Positions 9,980-17,821 of a stretch of DNA of 37,105 nt are shown here, piece by piece. Numbering within the stretch: position 1 is the first letter of the stretch; each line of letters begins with the position of its first letter. The notes beneath the pieces are model-generated. The model was not told where the DNA came from and searched no databases. It saw only the letters and a program-made list of their open reading frames with translations. Position numbers and translations under genes: made by a program. Source of the stretch: Comamonadaceae bacterium (GTDB lineage Bacteria > Pseudomonadota > Gammaproteobacteria > Burkholderiales > Burkholderiaceae_C). The DNA is taken from positions 1 through 37,105 of the forward strand of contig CANFKQ010000005.1 in NCBI GenBank assembly GCA_947447405.1, read 5' to 3'.

Positions 9980-10780
9980 TACACCATGAATTTAACACCG
10001 TCAAAACAATGGGTCGATACCCACTTTCATGTGTTCAACGCTGGCATGGCTGTCGAGGGTGCGCGCTATGTGCCGCAATACACCGCAGCCTTGCAAGAAT
10101 GGATGGCGCTGGCACAAGGTGTGGGCGTCTCGCGTGGGGTGTGGGTGCAGCCTAGTTTTTTAGGGACAGACAACAGCTTGATGTTGCGTGCCTTAGACGA
10201 ACACCCAGATGTATTGCGTGGTGTGGCGGTGGTGGCAACTGACGTTCATCCAGATGAGTTGAAGGCGATGGATGAACGCGGTGTACGTGGCATTCGTTTG
10301 AACCTCGTGGGCATTGACCACGAGATACCTGAGTGGACGCGCGCCGAGCGCGTGTGGCAGAGCATGCACGACTTGGGCTGGCACTTGGAGGTGCATACAG
10401 ACCCAGGTGGTTTACCCAAGGTATTGGCGCAGTTGCCAACAGATATGCCTTTGGTGGTTGATCACATGGCCAAGCCCAGCGAGGTCAAAGCGAGGGATGT
10501 CACGGTGCAAGCTTTGTCGCATCGCGCGCACCGAGTGCCAACACATGTCAAGCTCAGTGGTGCGTATCGTTTGGGCGGAGTGAGCGCCGCAAGTTTGGCG
10601 GATCTCTGGCTACATGAGCTGGGTCCACAGGCATTGTTGTGGGGTAGTGATTGGCCTTGCACCAACCATGAGCACCTGGCGAACTATGAAGCGTTATTGG
10701 CGTCAGTTCAAACGTGGATTGGCGCGCAGCATCTTGATACTGTGCTGAATCACAACCCCGAAAGGTTATTTGGATTTTGA
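9977..10780 (+). CDS. Amidohydrolase family 2 (2-pyrone-4,6-dicarboxylate hydrolase-like)
   Basis: 267 aa; WVDTHFHVF N-terminal metal motif, RGVAVVATDVHPDELKAMDERGVRGIRLNLVG, WGSDWPCTNHE. Start could alternatively be ATG at 9986. Confidence 0.85.
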   Translation: MYTMNLTPSKQWVDTHFHVFNAGMAVEGARYVPQYTAALQEWMALAQGVGVSRGVWVQPSFLGTDNSLMLRALDEHPDVLRGVAVVATDVHPDELKAMDERGVRGIRLNLVGIDHEIPEWTRAERVWQSMHDLGWHLEVHTDPGGLPKVLAQLPTDMPLVVDHMAKPSEVKARDVTVQALSHRAHRVPTHVKLSGAYRLGGVSAASLADLWLHELGPQALLWGSDWPCTNHEHLANYEALLASVQTWIGAQHLDTVLNHNPERLFGF

Positions 10781-10837
10781 TGTAGCGCCTGTTCGCTGAC
10801 AAAATCACAGACTTGATTCAAATTTGAAAGACATGAG

Positions 10838-11632
10838 ATGCGCGTAAACCGAATGCCAGCCATGTACCTGCCCCACGGTGGTGGACCCTCGTTTTTTATG
10901 ACGGGTGAGCGCAAAGAGCGCTACCACGAGACAGAAGTTTTTTTGCGTGGCATTCGCAGCACATTGCCAGCCACCCCCAAAGCTATTCTGATCGTCACGG
11001 CGCATTGGGAAACCAACATTCCCACGTTCACCGGAGGCAACGCCCCATCGTTGATTTACGACTACTACGGTTTTCCGCCCGAAACCTACGACATTCAATA
11101 CCCTGCACCCGGCCAGCCTGAGGTCGCTCAGCGAGCTGCTGAACTGCTGCAACAAGCGGGCTACCCCGTGCATGTGGATGATGACTATGGCTGGGACCAC
11201 GGCGTTTTTATTCCTTTGAAGGTGATGTTCCCTGAAGCAGATGTGCCCGTGGTGGCCATGTCGATTCACCCGAGCTTAGACCCCGTGTTGCATTGCAAAT
11301 TGGGCCAAGCTTTGAGCGGTTTGCGCGATGAAGGTGTGTTGGTGATTGGCAGTGGCATGAGCTTTCATAACTTGCGCAATTTTTCGCAAGGTGGACCTGT
11401 GTCTGAACAGTTTCATGCGTGGCTGGACCTTGCACTGGATGGCAATCAAGCTGAGCGTACTGAGCGTTTGATGCACTGGAGCACCGCACCTGGGGGGGGA
11501 GAGTCGCATCCGCGTGAAGAGCATTTGATTCCTTTGATGGTCGCCAGTGGTGCCGGCAGTGATGCACCTGGCCGACGGATGTGGGCGGGTAGGGTGGGGC
11601 CGACACATTTGGGTGCTTGGGTCTTCGATTGA
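10838..11632 (+). CDS. DODA-type extradiol aromatic ring-opening dioxygenase (LigB-like family)
   Basis: 264 aa; MYLPHGGGPSFF, PKAILIVTAHWE, DYYGFPPETYDIQYPAPGQPEVA, DYGWDHGVFIPLKVMFPEADVPVVAMSIH. Confidence 0.92.
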   Translation: MRVNRMPAMYLPHGGGPSFFMTGERKERYHETEVFLRGIRSTLPATPKAILIVTAHWETNIPTFTGGNAPSLIYDYYGFPPETYDIQYPAPGQPEVAQRAAELLQQAGYPVHVDDDYGWDHGVFIPLKVMFPEADVPVVAMSIHPSLDPVLHCKLGQALSGLRDEGVLVIGSGMSFHNLRNFSQGGPVSEQFHAWLDLALDGNQAERTERLMHWSTAPGGGESHPREEHLIPLMVASGAGSDAPGRRMWAGRVGPTHLGAWVFD

Positions 11633-11758
11633 AGTTGTGCGTTTTACGGGTTTTCCCGCCGGTTGAATCCTTATCGTGCCTGTCGCTTTGGCATCTGGTC
11701 GCTTTGAATTGACGTGCAGAATGCAAATTCCAAAAATTTTTCAAAACAGGAGACAAAG

Positions 11759-12895
11759 ATGAAATTATTCAAGCAACTGGTGCTCTCGTCATTGATTGGT
11801 GTGTCCGCGATGGCGAGTGCACAAAACGTCAAAATTGTTGGCTTGGTCGAGTTGACCGGTACGGGCACCACGTCGGGTACCAACTTTGACAACGGCATCA
11901 AACTGGCGGTGAAAGAGATCAATGCTGCAGGTGGCATTCTGGGCAAGAAGATCGACTACGTGTCCTACGACACGCAGTCCAATCCCGGTGTGGCCAAGGG
12001 CCTGACCGACAAGGCTGTGGATGACTCGGCTTATGTGGTGATGGGCCCCGTGTTTTCAGGTTCCATCATGGTGAGCATGGCTTCCACCAAGCGCGCTGAA
12101 ATTCCTAACTTCACCGGTGGTGAAGCGGCAGCGATTACCCAGCAAGGCAACCCGTATGTCTTTCGCACGTCCTTCACGCAATCCACCGCCATGCCAAAGA
12201 TTGCAAACTACATCAAAGACAAGGTGAAAGCGAAAACAGTCGACGTGGTGTACGTGAATAACGACTTTGGCAAAGGTGGCCGCGACTTGATCATCAAGGC
12301 TTTAGAAGCGCGTGGCATCAAAGTAGGTGCAGACATTTCGTCTGAGCCAGGCCAAGTGGACTTCAGCAGTGTGGTGGTCAAAGCTAAGCAATCCAATGCT
12401 GATGCTTTGTTTGCTTACACCAACGAAGAAGAGTCCGCACGTTTGTTGCGTGAGCTGAAAAAGCAAGGTTACAAAAAACCTGTGTTGGGCGAAACAGTCC
12501 TGACCAGCCAAAAAGTGATTGAGTTGGCAGGTGATGCCGCTAACGGTGCGATTGCCCATGTCGGTTTGACCGCAGATGCGCCACAAGCAGGTGTGAAGAA
12601 GTTTGATGCAGCCTTTCAAAAGGAATATGGTTCACGCTCAGACCACAACGGCTTGAAGGGTTACATCGGCATGTACACCGTCAAGGCTGTGACCGAAAAA
12701 ATTGGCAAGTTTGATTCCAAGGCGTTTGCTGCAGCAATGAAGAACATCAGCTTGTCTGCTAAGACCAACCCCGGCTTGCTGTTAGACATTTCGTACGACG
12801 AGAACGGTGACTTGGACCGTGAAAGCTACTTGACCAAAGTGGTGAATGGCAAACAGGTGGTGAGCGAAATCTTGCCGCCCGTGAATAAAAAGTAA
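11759..12895 (+). CDS. LivK-like ABC transporter substrate-binding protein (branched-chain amino acid type)
   Basis: Start placed at ATG 11759 (AGGAGA RBS; signal peptide MKLFKQLVLSSLIGVSAMASAQ) instead of the track start 11714; KIVGLVELTGTGTTSGTNFDNGIKLAVKEINAAGGILGKKIDYVSYDTQSNP. Confidence 0.92.
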   Translation: MKLFKQLVLSSLIGVSAMASAQNVKIVGLVELTGTGTTSGTNFDNGIKLAVKEINAAGGILGKKIDYVSYDTQSNPGVAKGLTDKAVDDSAYVVMGPVFSGSIMVSMASTKRAEIPNFTGGEAAAITQQGNPYVFRTSFTQSTAMPKIANYIKDKVKAKTVDVVYVNNDFGKGGRDLIIKALEARGIKVGADISSEPGQVDFSSVVVKAKQSNADALFAYTNEEESARLLRELKKQGYKKPVLGETVLTSQKVIELAGDAANGAIAHVGLTADAPQAGVKKFDAAFQKEYGSRSDHNGLKGYIGMYTVKAVTEKIGKFDSKAFAAAMKNISLSAKTNPGLLLDISYDENGDLDRESYLTKVVNGKQVVSEILPPVNKK

Positions 12896-12909
12896 TGAAA
12901 GTTTGAAGA

Positions 12910-13752
12910 ATGTCAGACAGCAATCAATTCAAGTTGGCAGGCGTCATGGGGATGCCGGTGTTTCAATCGCGCTCCCCCATCCTGCACAACTATTGGATTA
13001 AGAAGTACAACCTGAAAGGTGCCTACGGGCACTTTCCAGTGCAGATTGAAAACGTGGAAGCGGCCGTCAGAGGTTTGTCTGCGTTGGGTATTGCAGGCTG
13101 CAACATCACGCAGCCTCACAAACTGATGGCCATGAAGTTGATGGACCAACTCAGTCCCATGGCTCAACGCATCGGTGCAATCAACTGCATCGTGGTACAG
13201 CCTGATGGCAGTCTTCATGGCTTTAACAACGATGGGTTTGGCTACATTCAAAGTTTGAAAGATATCAAGCCCACTTGGCGTGCCGACGAAGGTCCTGTCG
13301 TGGTGTTGGGGGCGGGTGGCGCTGCGCGTGCGGTGGTCATCAGCTTGCTCGATGAAGGTGCGAAAGAAATTCGTTTGATCAACCGCACACGCGCCAAGGC
13401 TGATGAGTTGGCTTCGGTAGACCCCACGATGGTGAAAACTTATGAATGGGATGAGCGCCATATGGCGCTTGAAGGTGCGGCCCTGTTGGTCAACACCACG
13501 AACCAAGGCATGTATGGTCAGCCACCTCTGGAGATTAGCTTGGATGCGTTGCCCAAGTCTGCCATGGTGTCTGACTTGATTTACATCCCACTTGAAACAC
13601 CGTTGCTAGCTGCGGCACGTGAGCGTGGCCACGTGACAGTGAATGGATTGGGTATGTTGCTTAACCAAGCGATTCCTGCATTTGAGGCATGGTTTGGTGT
13701 GAAGCCTGAAATCACCGATGAATTGCGCAACGCGATTCTTGCTACCTTTTGA
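12910..13752 (+). CDS. Shikimate dehydrogenase family protein (AroE/YdiB-like)
   Basis: 280 aa; GVMGMPVFQSRSPILHNYWIKKYNLKGAYGHFPV, NITQPHK, NCIV, NNDGFGYIQSL, VVVLGAGGAARAVVISLLDEGAKEIRLINRT. Confidence 0.9.
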   Translation: MSDSNQFKLAGVMGMPVFQSRSPILHNYWIKKYNLKGAYGHFPVQIENVEAAVRGLSALGIAGCNITQPHKLMAMKLMDQLSPMAQRIGAINCIVVQPDGSLHGFNNDGFGYIQSLKDIKPTWRADEGPVVVLGAGGAARAVVISLLDEGAKEIRLINRTRAKADELASVDPTMVKTYEWDERHMALEGAALLVNTTNQGMYGQPPLEISLDALPKSAMVSDLIYIPLETPLLAAARERGHVTVNGLGMLLNQAIPAFEAWFGVKPEITDELRNAILATF

Positions 13753-13755
13753 TGC

Positions 13756-14577
13756 ATGAGTATCTTCACAGAATCCAAAATTGATTCGCACTGCCATGTG
13801 CTGGAGCCGAGTCGTTTTCCTTATGGCGAAAACGCATCGTATCGACCTGCGGGGCAGGAGATGGGCAGTGCCACATACTTTCAAGAGGTGATGGCTTGCT
13901 ACTCGGTGAAGCACGCGTTGCTGGTGGGGCCTAACTCGGGTTACGCCATGGACAACCGCTGTTTGCTCGATGCGATTGCATGTGCACCCGAGGTGTTTAA
14001 GGGCATTGCTGTGGTGCCTAACGACATCAGCTTGGAGGCCTTGCAGCAATTCAAATCGCGAGGGGTGATCGGTGTGGCATTCAATCCTTCCTTGATGGGG
14101 TTTGATTACTACGCCAACATTGAACCCTTGTTGCAGCGGCTCAAGCAGTTGGACATGTGGGCGCAGTTCCAAGTTGAGAATGAGGTGTTGCTCGACTTCT
14201 TACCTATGCTCGCTCGTGTGGATGTCAAGATGATGGTGGACCACTGCGGTCGCCCTAATTTGAGTGGTGGTGTGTCGCAGACAGGGTTTCAAGCGCTGTT
14301 GGCCTTGGGACGCGAGGGCCGTGCCGTGGTCAAAATTTCAGGCTTTGCCAAGTTCTCGCAGGTGGGTTATCCCTTTGCCGACACGCGTGCTTTCACAGAC
14401 GCATTGGTGCGTGACTTTGGTGTGGCAAACTGTGTGTGGGCCTCTGATTGGCCCTACCTTAAAGCGCCGTACCGTCTGGATTACGGGCCGATGTTGAAGG
14501 TGTACGACAACACCTTCAGTGCCTCAGAGCGTCACGCCATGATGTGGGATGCACCGAAAAAGCATTTCGGGTTTTAA
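13756..14577 (+). CDS. Amidohydrolase family 2 (2-pyrone-4,6-dicarboxylate hydrolase-like), second copy
   Basis: 273 aa; KIDSHCHVLEPSRFPYG, MMVDHCGRPNLSGG, WASDWPYLK. Confidence 0.87.
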   Translation: MSIFTESKIDSHCHVLEPSRFPYGENASYRPAGQEMGSATYFQEVMACYSVKHALLVGPNSGYAMDNRCLLDAIACAPEVFKGIAVVPNDISLEALQQFKSRGVIGVAFNPSLMGFDYYANIEPLLQRLKQLDMWAQFQVENEVLLDFLPMLARVDVKMMVDHCGRPNLSGGVSQTGFQALLALGREGRAVVKISGFAKFSQVGYPFADTRAFTDALVRDFGVANCVWASDWPYLKAPYRLDYGPMLKVYDNTFSASERHAMMWDAPKKHFGF

Positions 14578-14591
14578 ACAGCGGATGGCCC

Positions 14592-15350
14592 TTAGTTCGA
14601 ACTGGCGCGTCGCAGTGCGCTGACGCGACGGTGTTCGTCAAGCGCGTTGTGTTCAATGCTCTCACGGATGTAGCCACTGTGTTCTTTCGCTGCCACGCTG
14701 GCTTTGTCTGCTTTGTTGGCCTTGATGGCTTTCCAAATGGCGCGGTGTTGACTGCGCAGTTGTTCCCATTTGGCAGGGTGCGTGTGGGAGTGCTTGAGGT
14801 TGTTGGTCACATGGTCGTGGATGACACGCATCAAGCTCGCCGTGAGGTGGCCAATTAGCACGTTGTGTGAGGCTTCGGCAATGGCTTGGTGAAACGCCAC
14901 ATCAGCGGCAATCGATTCGTCCAAATTTTTATTGGCATAGGCCTCGTCCAGTGCTGTAAAGGCTTTGTCGATGCGCGCCATATCCACATCAGTCGCACGC
15001 AGTGCGGCCAGTGCAGCGGCTTGACCCTCCAACATTTCACGGAACTCCAAGATGTCGCTGTGCAGCATCGGATGGTCCTTCAACATGTCTTGCCATGGGT
15101 CCATGAAGGGAGCATCGAGTTTGTCGGTGACCGTGGTGCCACCGCCATGACGTGTGACAAGCAAGCCTTTGGCCACCAACTTTTGAATGGCCTCGCGGAT
15201 GGAGGGGCGAGACACGCCGAAGTCCTCAGCCAACTTGCGCTCAGACGGAATGCGATCTCCGGGGCGCAGAGCGCCATCCAGAATTTGATTCTCGATTTCA
15301 CTGACGACGGTATCGGCTAATCGAACAACAGGGAAGGCGAGGTGGACCAT
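14592..15350 (-). CDS. GntR family regulator, FadR/LldR subfamily
   Basis: VVRLADTVVSEIENQILDGALRPGDRIPSERKLAEDFGVSRPSIREAIQKLVAKGLLVTRHGGGTTV plus all-helical FCD domain. Track ORF begins at 15431; I prefer ATG 15350 (MVHLAFPVVRLAD) because the extra N-terminal 27 aa are atypical and a candidate operator lies in that stretch. Confidence 0.88.
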   Translation of the reverse strand: MVHLAFPVVRLADTVVSEIENQILDGALRPGDRIPSERKLAEDFGVSRPSIREAIQKLVAKGLLVTRHGGGTTVTDKLDAPFMDPWQDMLKDHPMLHSDILEFREMLEGQAAALAALRATDVDMARIDKAFTALDEAYANKNLDESIAADVAFHQAIAEASHNVLIGHLTASLMRVIHDHVTNNLKHSHTHPAKWEQLRSQHRAIWKAIKANKADKASVAAKEHSGYIRESIEHNALDEHRRVSALRRASSN

Positions 15351-15362
15351 AAATTTGAAAAG

Positions 15363-15373
15363 TGGTAAGACCA
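15363..15373. promoter_or_regulatory. Candidate LldR/PdhR-type operator TGGT-AAG-ACCA
   Basis: Perfect TGGT-N3-ACCA inverted repeat just upstream of the preferred regulator start. Confidence 0.5.
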
Positions 15374-15473
15374 AATTATTGGCCGAATCACCATCTTTGA
15401 AACGGGCATGAGACCAATGCAGGGTAAGCACCTAGCTGTAAGACGCTTGGCAGGTTCTTACACTATGGTTAAG

Positions 15474-15484
15474 TGGTATTACCA
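15474..15484. promoter_or_regulatory. Candidate LldR/PdhR-type operator TGGT-ATT-ACCA
   Basis: Second perfect TGGT-N3-ACCA inverted repeat, upstream of the lactate permease gene. Confidence 0.55.
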
Positions 15485-15508
15485 ATTTTGATTGAACTTT
15501 TGTAGGAG

Positions 15509-17176
15509 ATGAGTATGGTTTGGCAACAGGTCTATGACCCGTTTAACAACATGGTGGTGTCCACCTTATTGGCTGCGATCCCTGTGGTGGTGATGTTGGT
15601 GGCTTTGGGTTTCATGCACATCAAGGCACACATTGCTGCAGGTTTGGGTTTGGTCGCCGCTTTGGTTGTGGCTATCTTCGCTTATGGCATGCCTGCTGAT
15701 ATGGCTGGTAAGGCTGCGATGTATGGTGGCTTGACGGGTTTGTTGCCCATCGGCTGGATCGTGCTGAACATCATCTTCTTGCAACAAATGGCTGAGCAAA
15801 ACGGCAGCTTCAAAGTGTTGCAAGACTCTTTGTCTGGCATCACCGATGACCGCCGCTTGCAGTTGTTGTTGATCGCATTTTGTTTTGGCGCGTTCTTCGA
15901 AGGTGCTGCTGGCTTCGGTACCCCTGTGGCTGTGACCGCAGGTATCTTGATCGGTTTGGGCTTCTCGCCTTTGGCCGCTTCGGGTTTGAGCTTGATCGCC
16001 AACACCGCGCCTGTGGCGTTTGGTGCCTTGGGTACGCCTGTGATCACGCTGGCTAAAGTGCACGGTTACGACTTGATGGAAGTCACCGCGATGATTGGCC
16101 GTCAGTTGCCTTTCTTCTCGCTGCTCGTACCGTTCTGGTTGATCTGGGCGTTTGCCGGTCGCAAAGCCATGATGGAAATTTGGCCTGCCATTTTGGTGAC
16201 AGGTTTGTCGTTTGCCATTCCTCAGTATTTGGTGTCTAACTTCATCGGCCCAGAGCTGGTGGACATCATTGCGGCCATCGTGTCGATGACAAGCTTGATT
16301 TTGTTCTTGCGCGTGTGGCAGCCCAAAACCATTTGGACTTCGCCTTCGCTCAAAGGCCACGAGACTGATGGCGGCGAAGCCAAGCCAGCTGTTGCAGTGG
16401 TCAACCATTCACGTGCCGAGTTGGTGCGTGCTTGGACCCCTTGGGTGATCTTGTCTGTGTTTGTGTTCATTTGGGGCTTGCCACCGGTGAAGGCTTACTT
16501 CAACAGCGTCTGGGCGCCTGCATTCCCCATCGAAGGTTTGCACAACTTGATCGAAAAGATGCCACCCGTGGTACCTAATCCCACCAAAGAAGGTGCTGTT
16601 TACACACTGGGCTTGTTGTCTGCCACAGGCACAGGTATTTTCTTCTCAGCCATCGTTGGCGCGTTGGTGATGAATTACAAACCATTGGAAATCGTGCGCT
16701 CCTATGCACGCACCTTCTGGTTGGTGCGCTATTCGTTGTTGACCATTGTGTTGATGTTGGGCTTGGGCACATTGACACGTTTCTCTGGCACGGACACCAC
16801 CCTCGGTTTGGCGTTTGCCAACACGGGTGTGTTCTACCCCTTCTTCGGTACGTTGATGGGCTGGATTGGTGTGGCCATGACGGGTTCCGATACCGCTTCC
16901 AACGTGTTGTTTGGCGGTATGCAAAAAGTGGCGGCTGAGCAACTGGGTCTCAGCGCCAACTTGATGGGGGCAGCCAACAGCTCGGGTGGTGTGATGGGCA
17001 AGATGATTGACGCACAGTCCATCGTTGTGGCCTCGACCGCGACACGTTGGTTCAACCACGAAGGCGACATCTTGCGTTATGTGTTCTTCCACTCGATCGC
17101 ACTGGCGAGCTTAGTGGGCTTGTACGTGACGCTGCAAGCGTACGTGTGGCCTTTCCACTTGATGGTCGTGGGTTAA
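15509..17176 (+). CDS. lldP: L-lactate permease (LctP/LldP family)
   Basis: 555 aa polytopic protein; GAFFEGAAGFGTPVAVTAGILIGLGFSPLAASGLSLIANTAPVAFGALGTPV and GSDTASNVLFGGMQ...LMGAANSSGGVMGKMIDAQSIVVA; AGGAG RBS. Confidence 0.93.
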   Translation: MSMVWQQVYDPFNNMVVSTLLAAIPVVVMLVALGFMHIKAHIAAGLGLVAALVVAIFAYGMPADMAGKAAMYGGLTGLLPIGWIVLNIIFLQQMAEQNGSFKVLQDSLSGITDDRRLQLLLIAFCFGAFFEGAAGFGTPVAVTAGILIGLGFSPLAASGLSLIANTAPVAFGALGTPVITLAKVHGYDLMEVTAMIGRQLPFFSLLVPFWLIWAFAGRKAMMEIWPAILVTGLSFAIPQYLVSNFIGPELVDIIAAIVSMTSLILFLRVWQPKTIWTSPSLKGHETDGGEAKPAVAVVNHSRAELVRAWTPWVILSVFVFIWGLPPVKAYFNSVWAPAFPIEGLHNLIEKMPPVVPNPTKEGAVYTLGLLSATGTGIFFSAIVGALVMNYKPLEIVRSYARTFWLVRYSLLTIVLMLGLGTLTRFSGTDTTLGLAFANTGVFYPFFGTLMGWIGVAMTGSDTASNVLFGGMQKVAAEQLGLSANLMGAANSSGGVMGKMIDAQSIVVASTATRWFNHEGDILRYVFFHSIALASLVGLYVTLQAYVWPFHLMVVG

Positions 17177-17183
17177 TGACCCT

Positions 17184-17204
17184 CGCTGAGGCCGTGCCTC
17201 AGCG
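17184..17204. other. Hairpin CGCTGAGG-CCGTG-CCTCAGCG after lactate permease gene
   Basis: Perfect 8 bp stem, 5 nt loop, no T-run immediately after. Confidence 0.5.
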
Positions 17205-17212
17205 CTGATTTC

Positions 17213-17244
17213 AAAGCCGCTGTTTTCGGACCGCGGCTTTTTTA
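17213..17244 (+). terminator. Rho-independent terminator after lactate permease gene
   Basis: AAGCCGC ... GCGGCTT followed by TTTTT. Confidence 0.8.
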
Positions 17245-17298
17245 TTGGCGCATCTTGGTGTTTAATTTGCAACTTCATTCTTTAAGAAAAGCACATCC

Positions 17299-17808
17299 AT
17301 GATTGCCAACTCTGTTTCAGACTTCGTTCGCACGCTCACCGCTTTGAGCGGCATCTTAGACAAAGGTGCCGCCTCAGCCCAAGCCCGTAAGATTGACCCA
17401 CTGGTGCTCACCAGCGCGCGCTTGGCCCCCGATATGTTTGCGCTGGCTCGCCAAGTGCAAATTTCGTGTGACGTCGCAAAAAATGGCTTCGCCCGTTTGA
17501 GCGGTGTGGATGCGCCCAAGTTTGAAGACACCGAAACCACGTTTGCTGAACTGCAAGCCCGTATTGCCAAAACGATTGATTTCTTGCACAGCGTGAAGGC
17601 CGAGAGCTTGGCAGGCAGCGAGGACAAAGTGGTGTCGTTCCCTGCGGGCCCCGAGCGGGTGCTGAAGATGAAGGGCGATGCTTACCTCTCGCAGTGGTTG
17701 CTGCCCAATTTGTATTTCCACACCGTCACGGCCTACAACATCTTGCGCCACAACGGTGTGGATGTGGGCAAGATGGATTACCTCAAAGGTGCAGACCTGC
17801 TGCCTTGA
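17299..17808 (+). CDS. DUF1993 domain-containing protein
   Basis: 169 aa; LSGILDKGAASAQARKIDPLVLTSARLAPDMFALARQVQISCDVAKNGFARLSG and C-terminal FHTVTAYNILRHNGVDVGKMDYL. Confidence 0.85.
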   Translation: MIANSVSDFVRTLTALSGILDKGAASAQARKIDPLVLTSARLAPDMFALARQVQISCDVAKNGFARLSGVDAPKFEDTETTFAELQARIAKTIDFLHSVKAESLAGSEDKVVSFPAGPERVLKMKGDAYLSQWLLPNLYFHTVTAYNILRHNGVDVGKMDYLKGADLLP

Positions 17809-17821
17809 GGTTTAGCCTTGT

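Noticed and set aside
12913-13506. 197 aa minus-strand ORF opposite the AroE-like gene
   Set aside because: Antisense shadow ORF, no motif support.
15566-16408. 280 aa minus-strand ORF inside the lactate permease gene
   Set aside because: His/Gln/Arg-rich antisense shadow of a well-supported permease; no recognisable domain.
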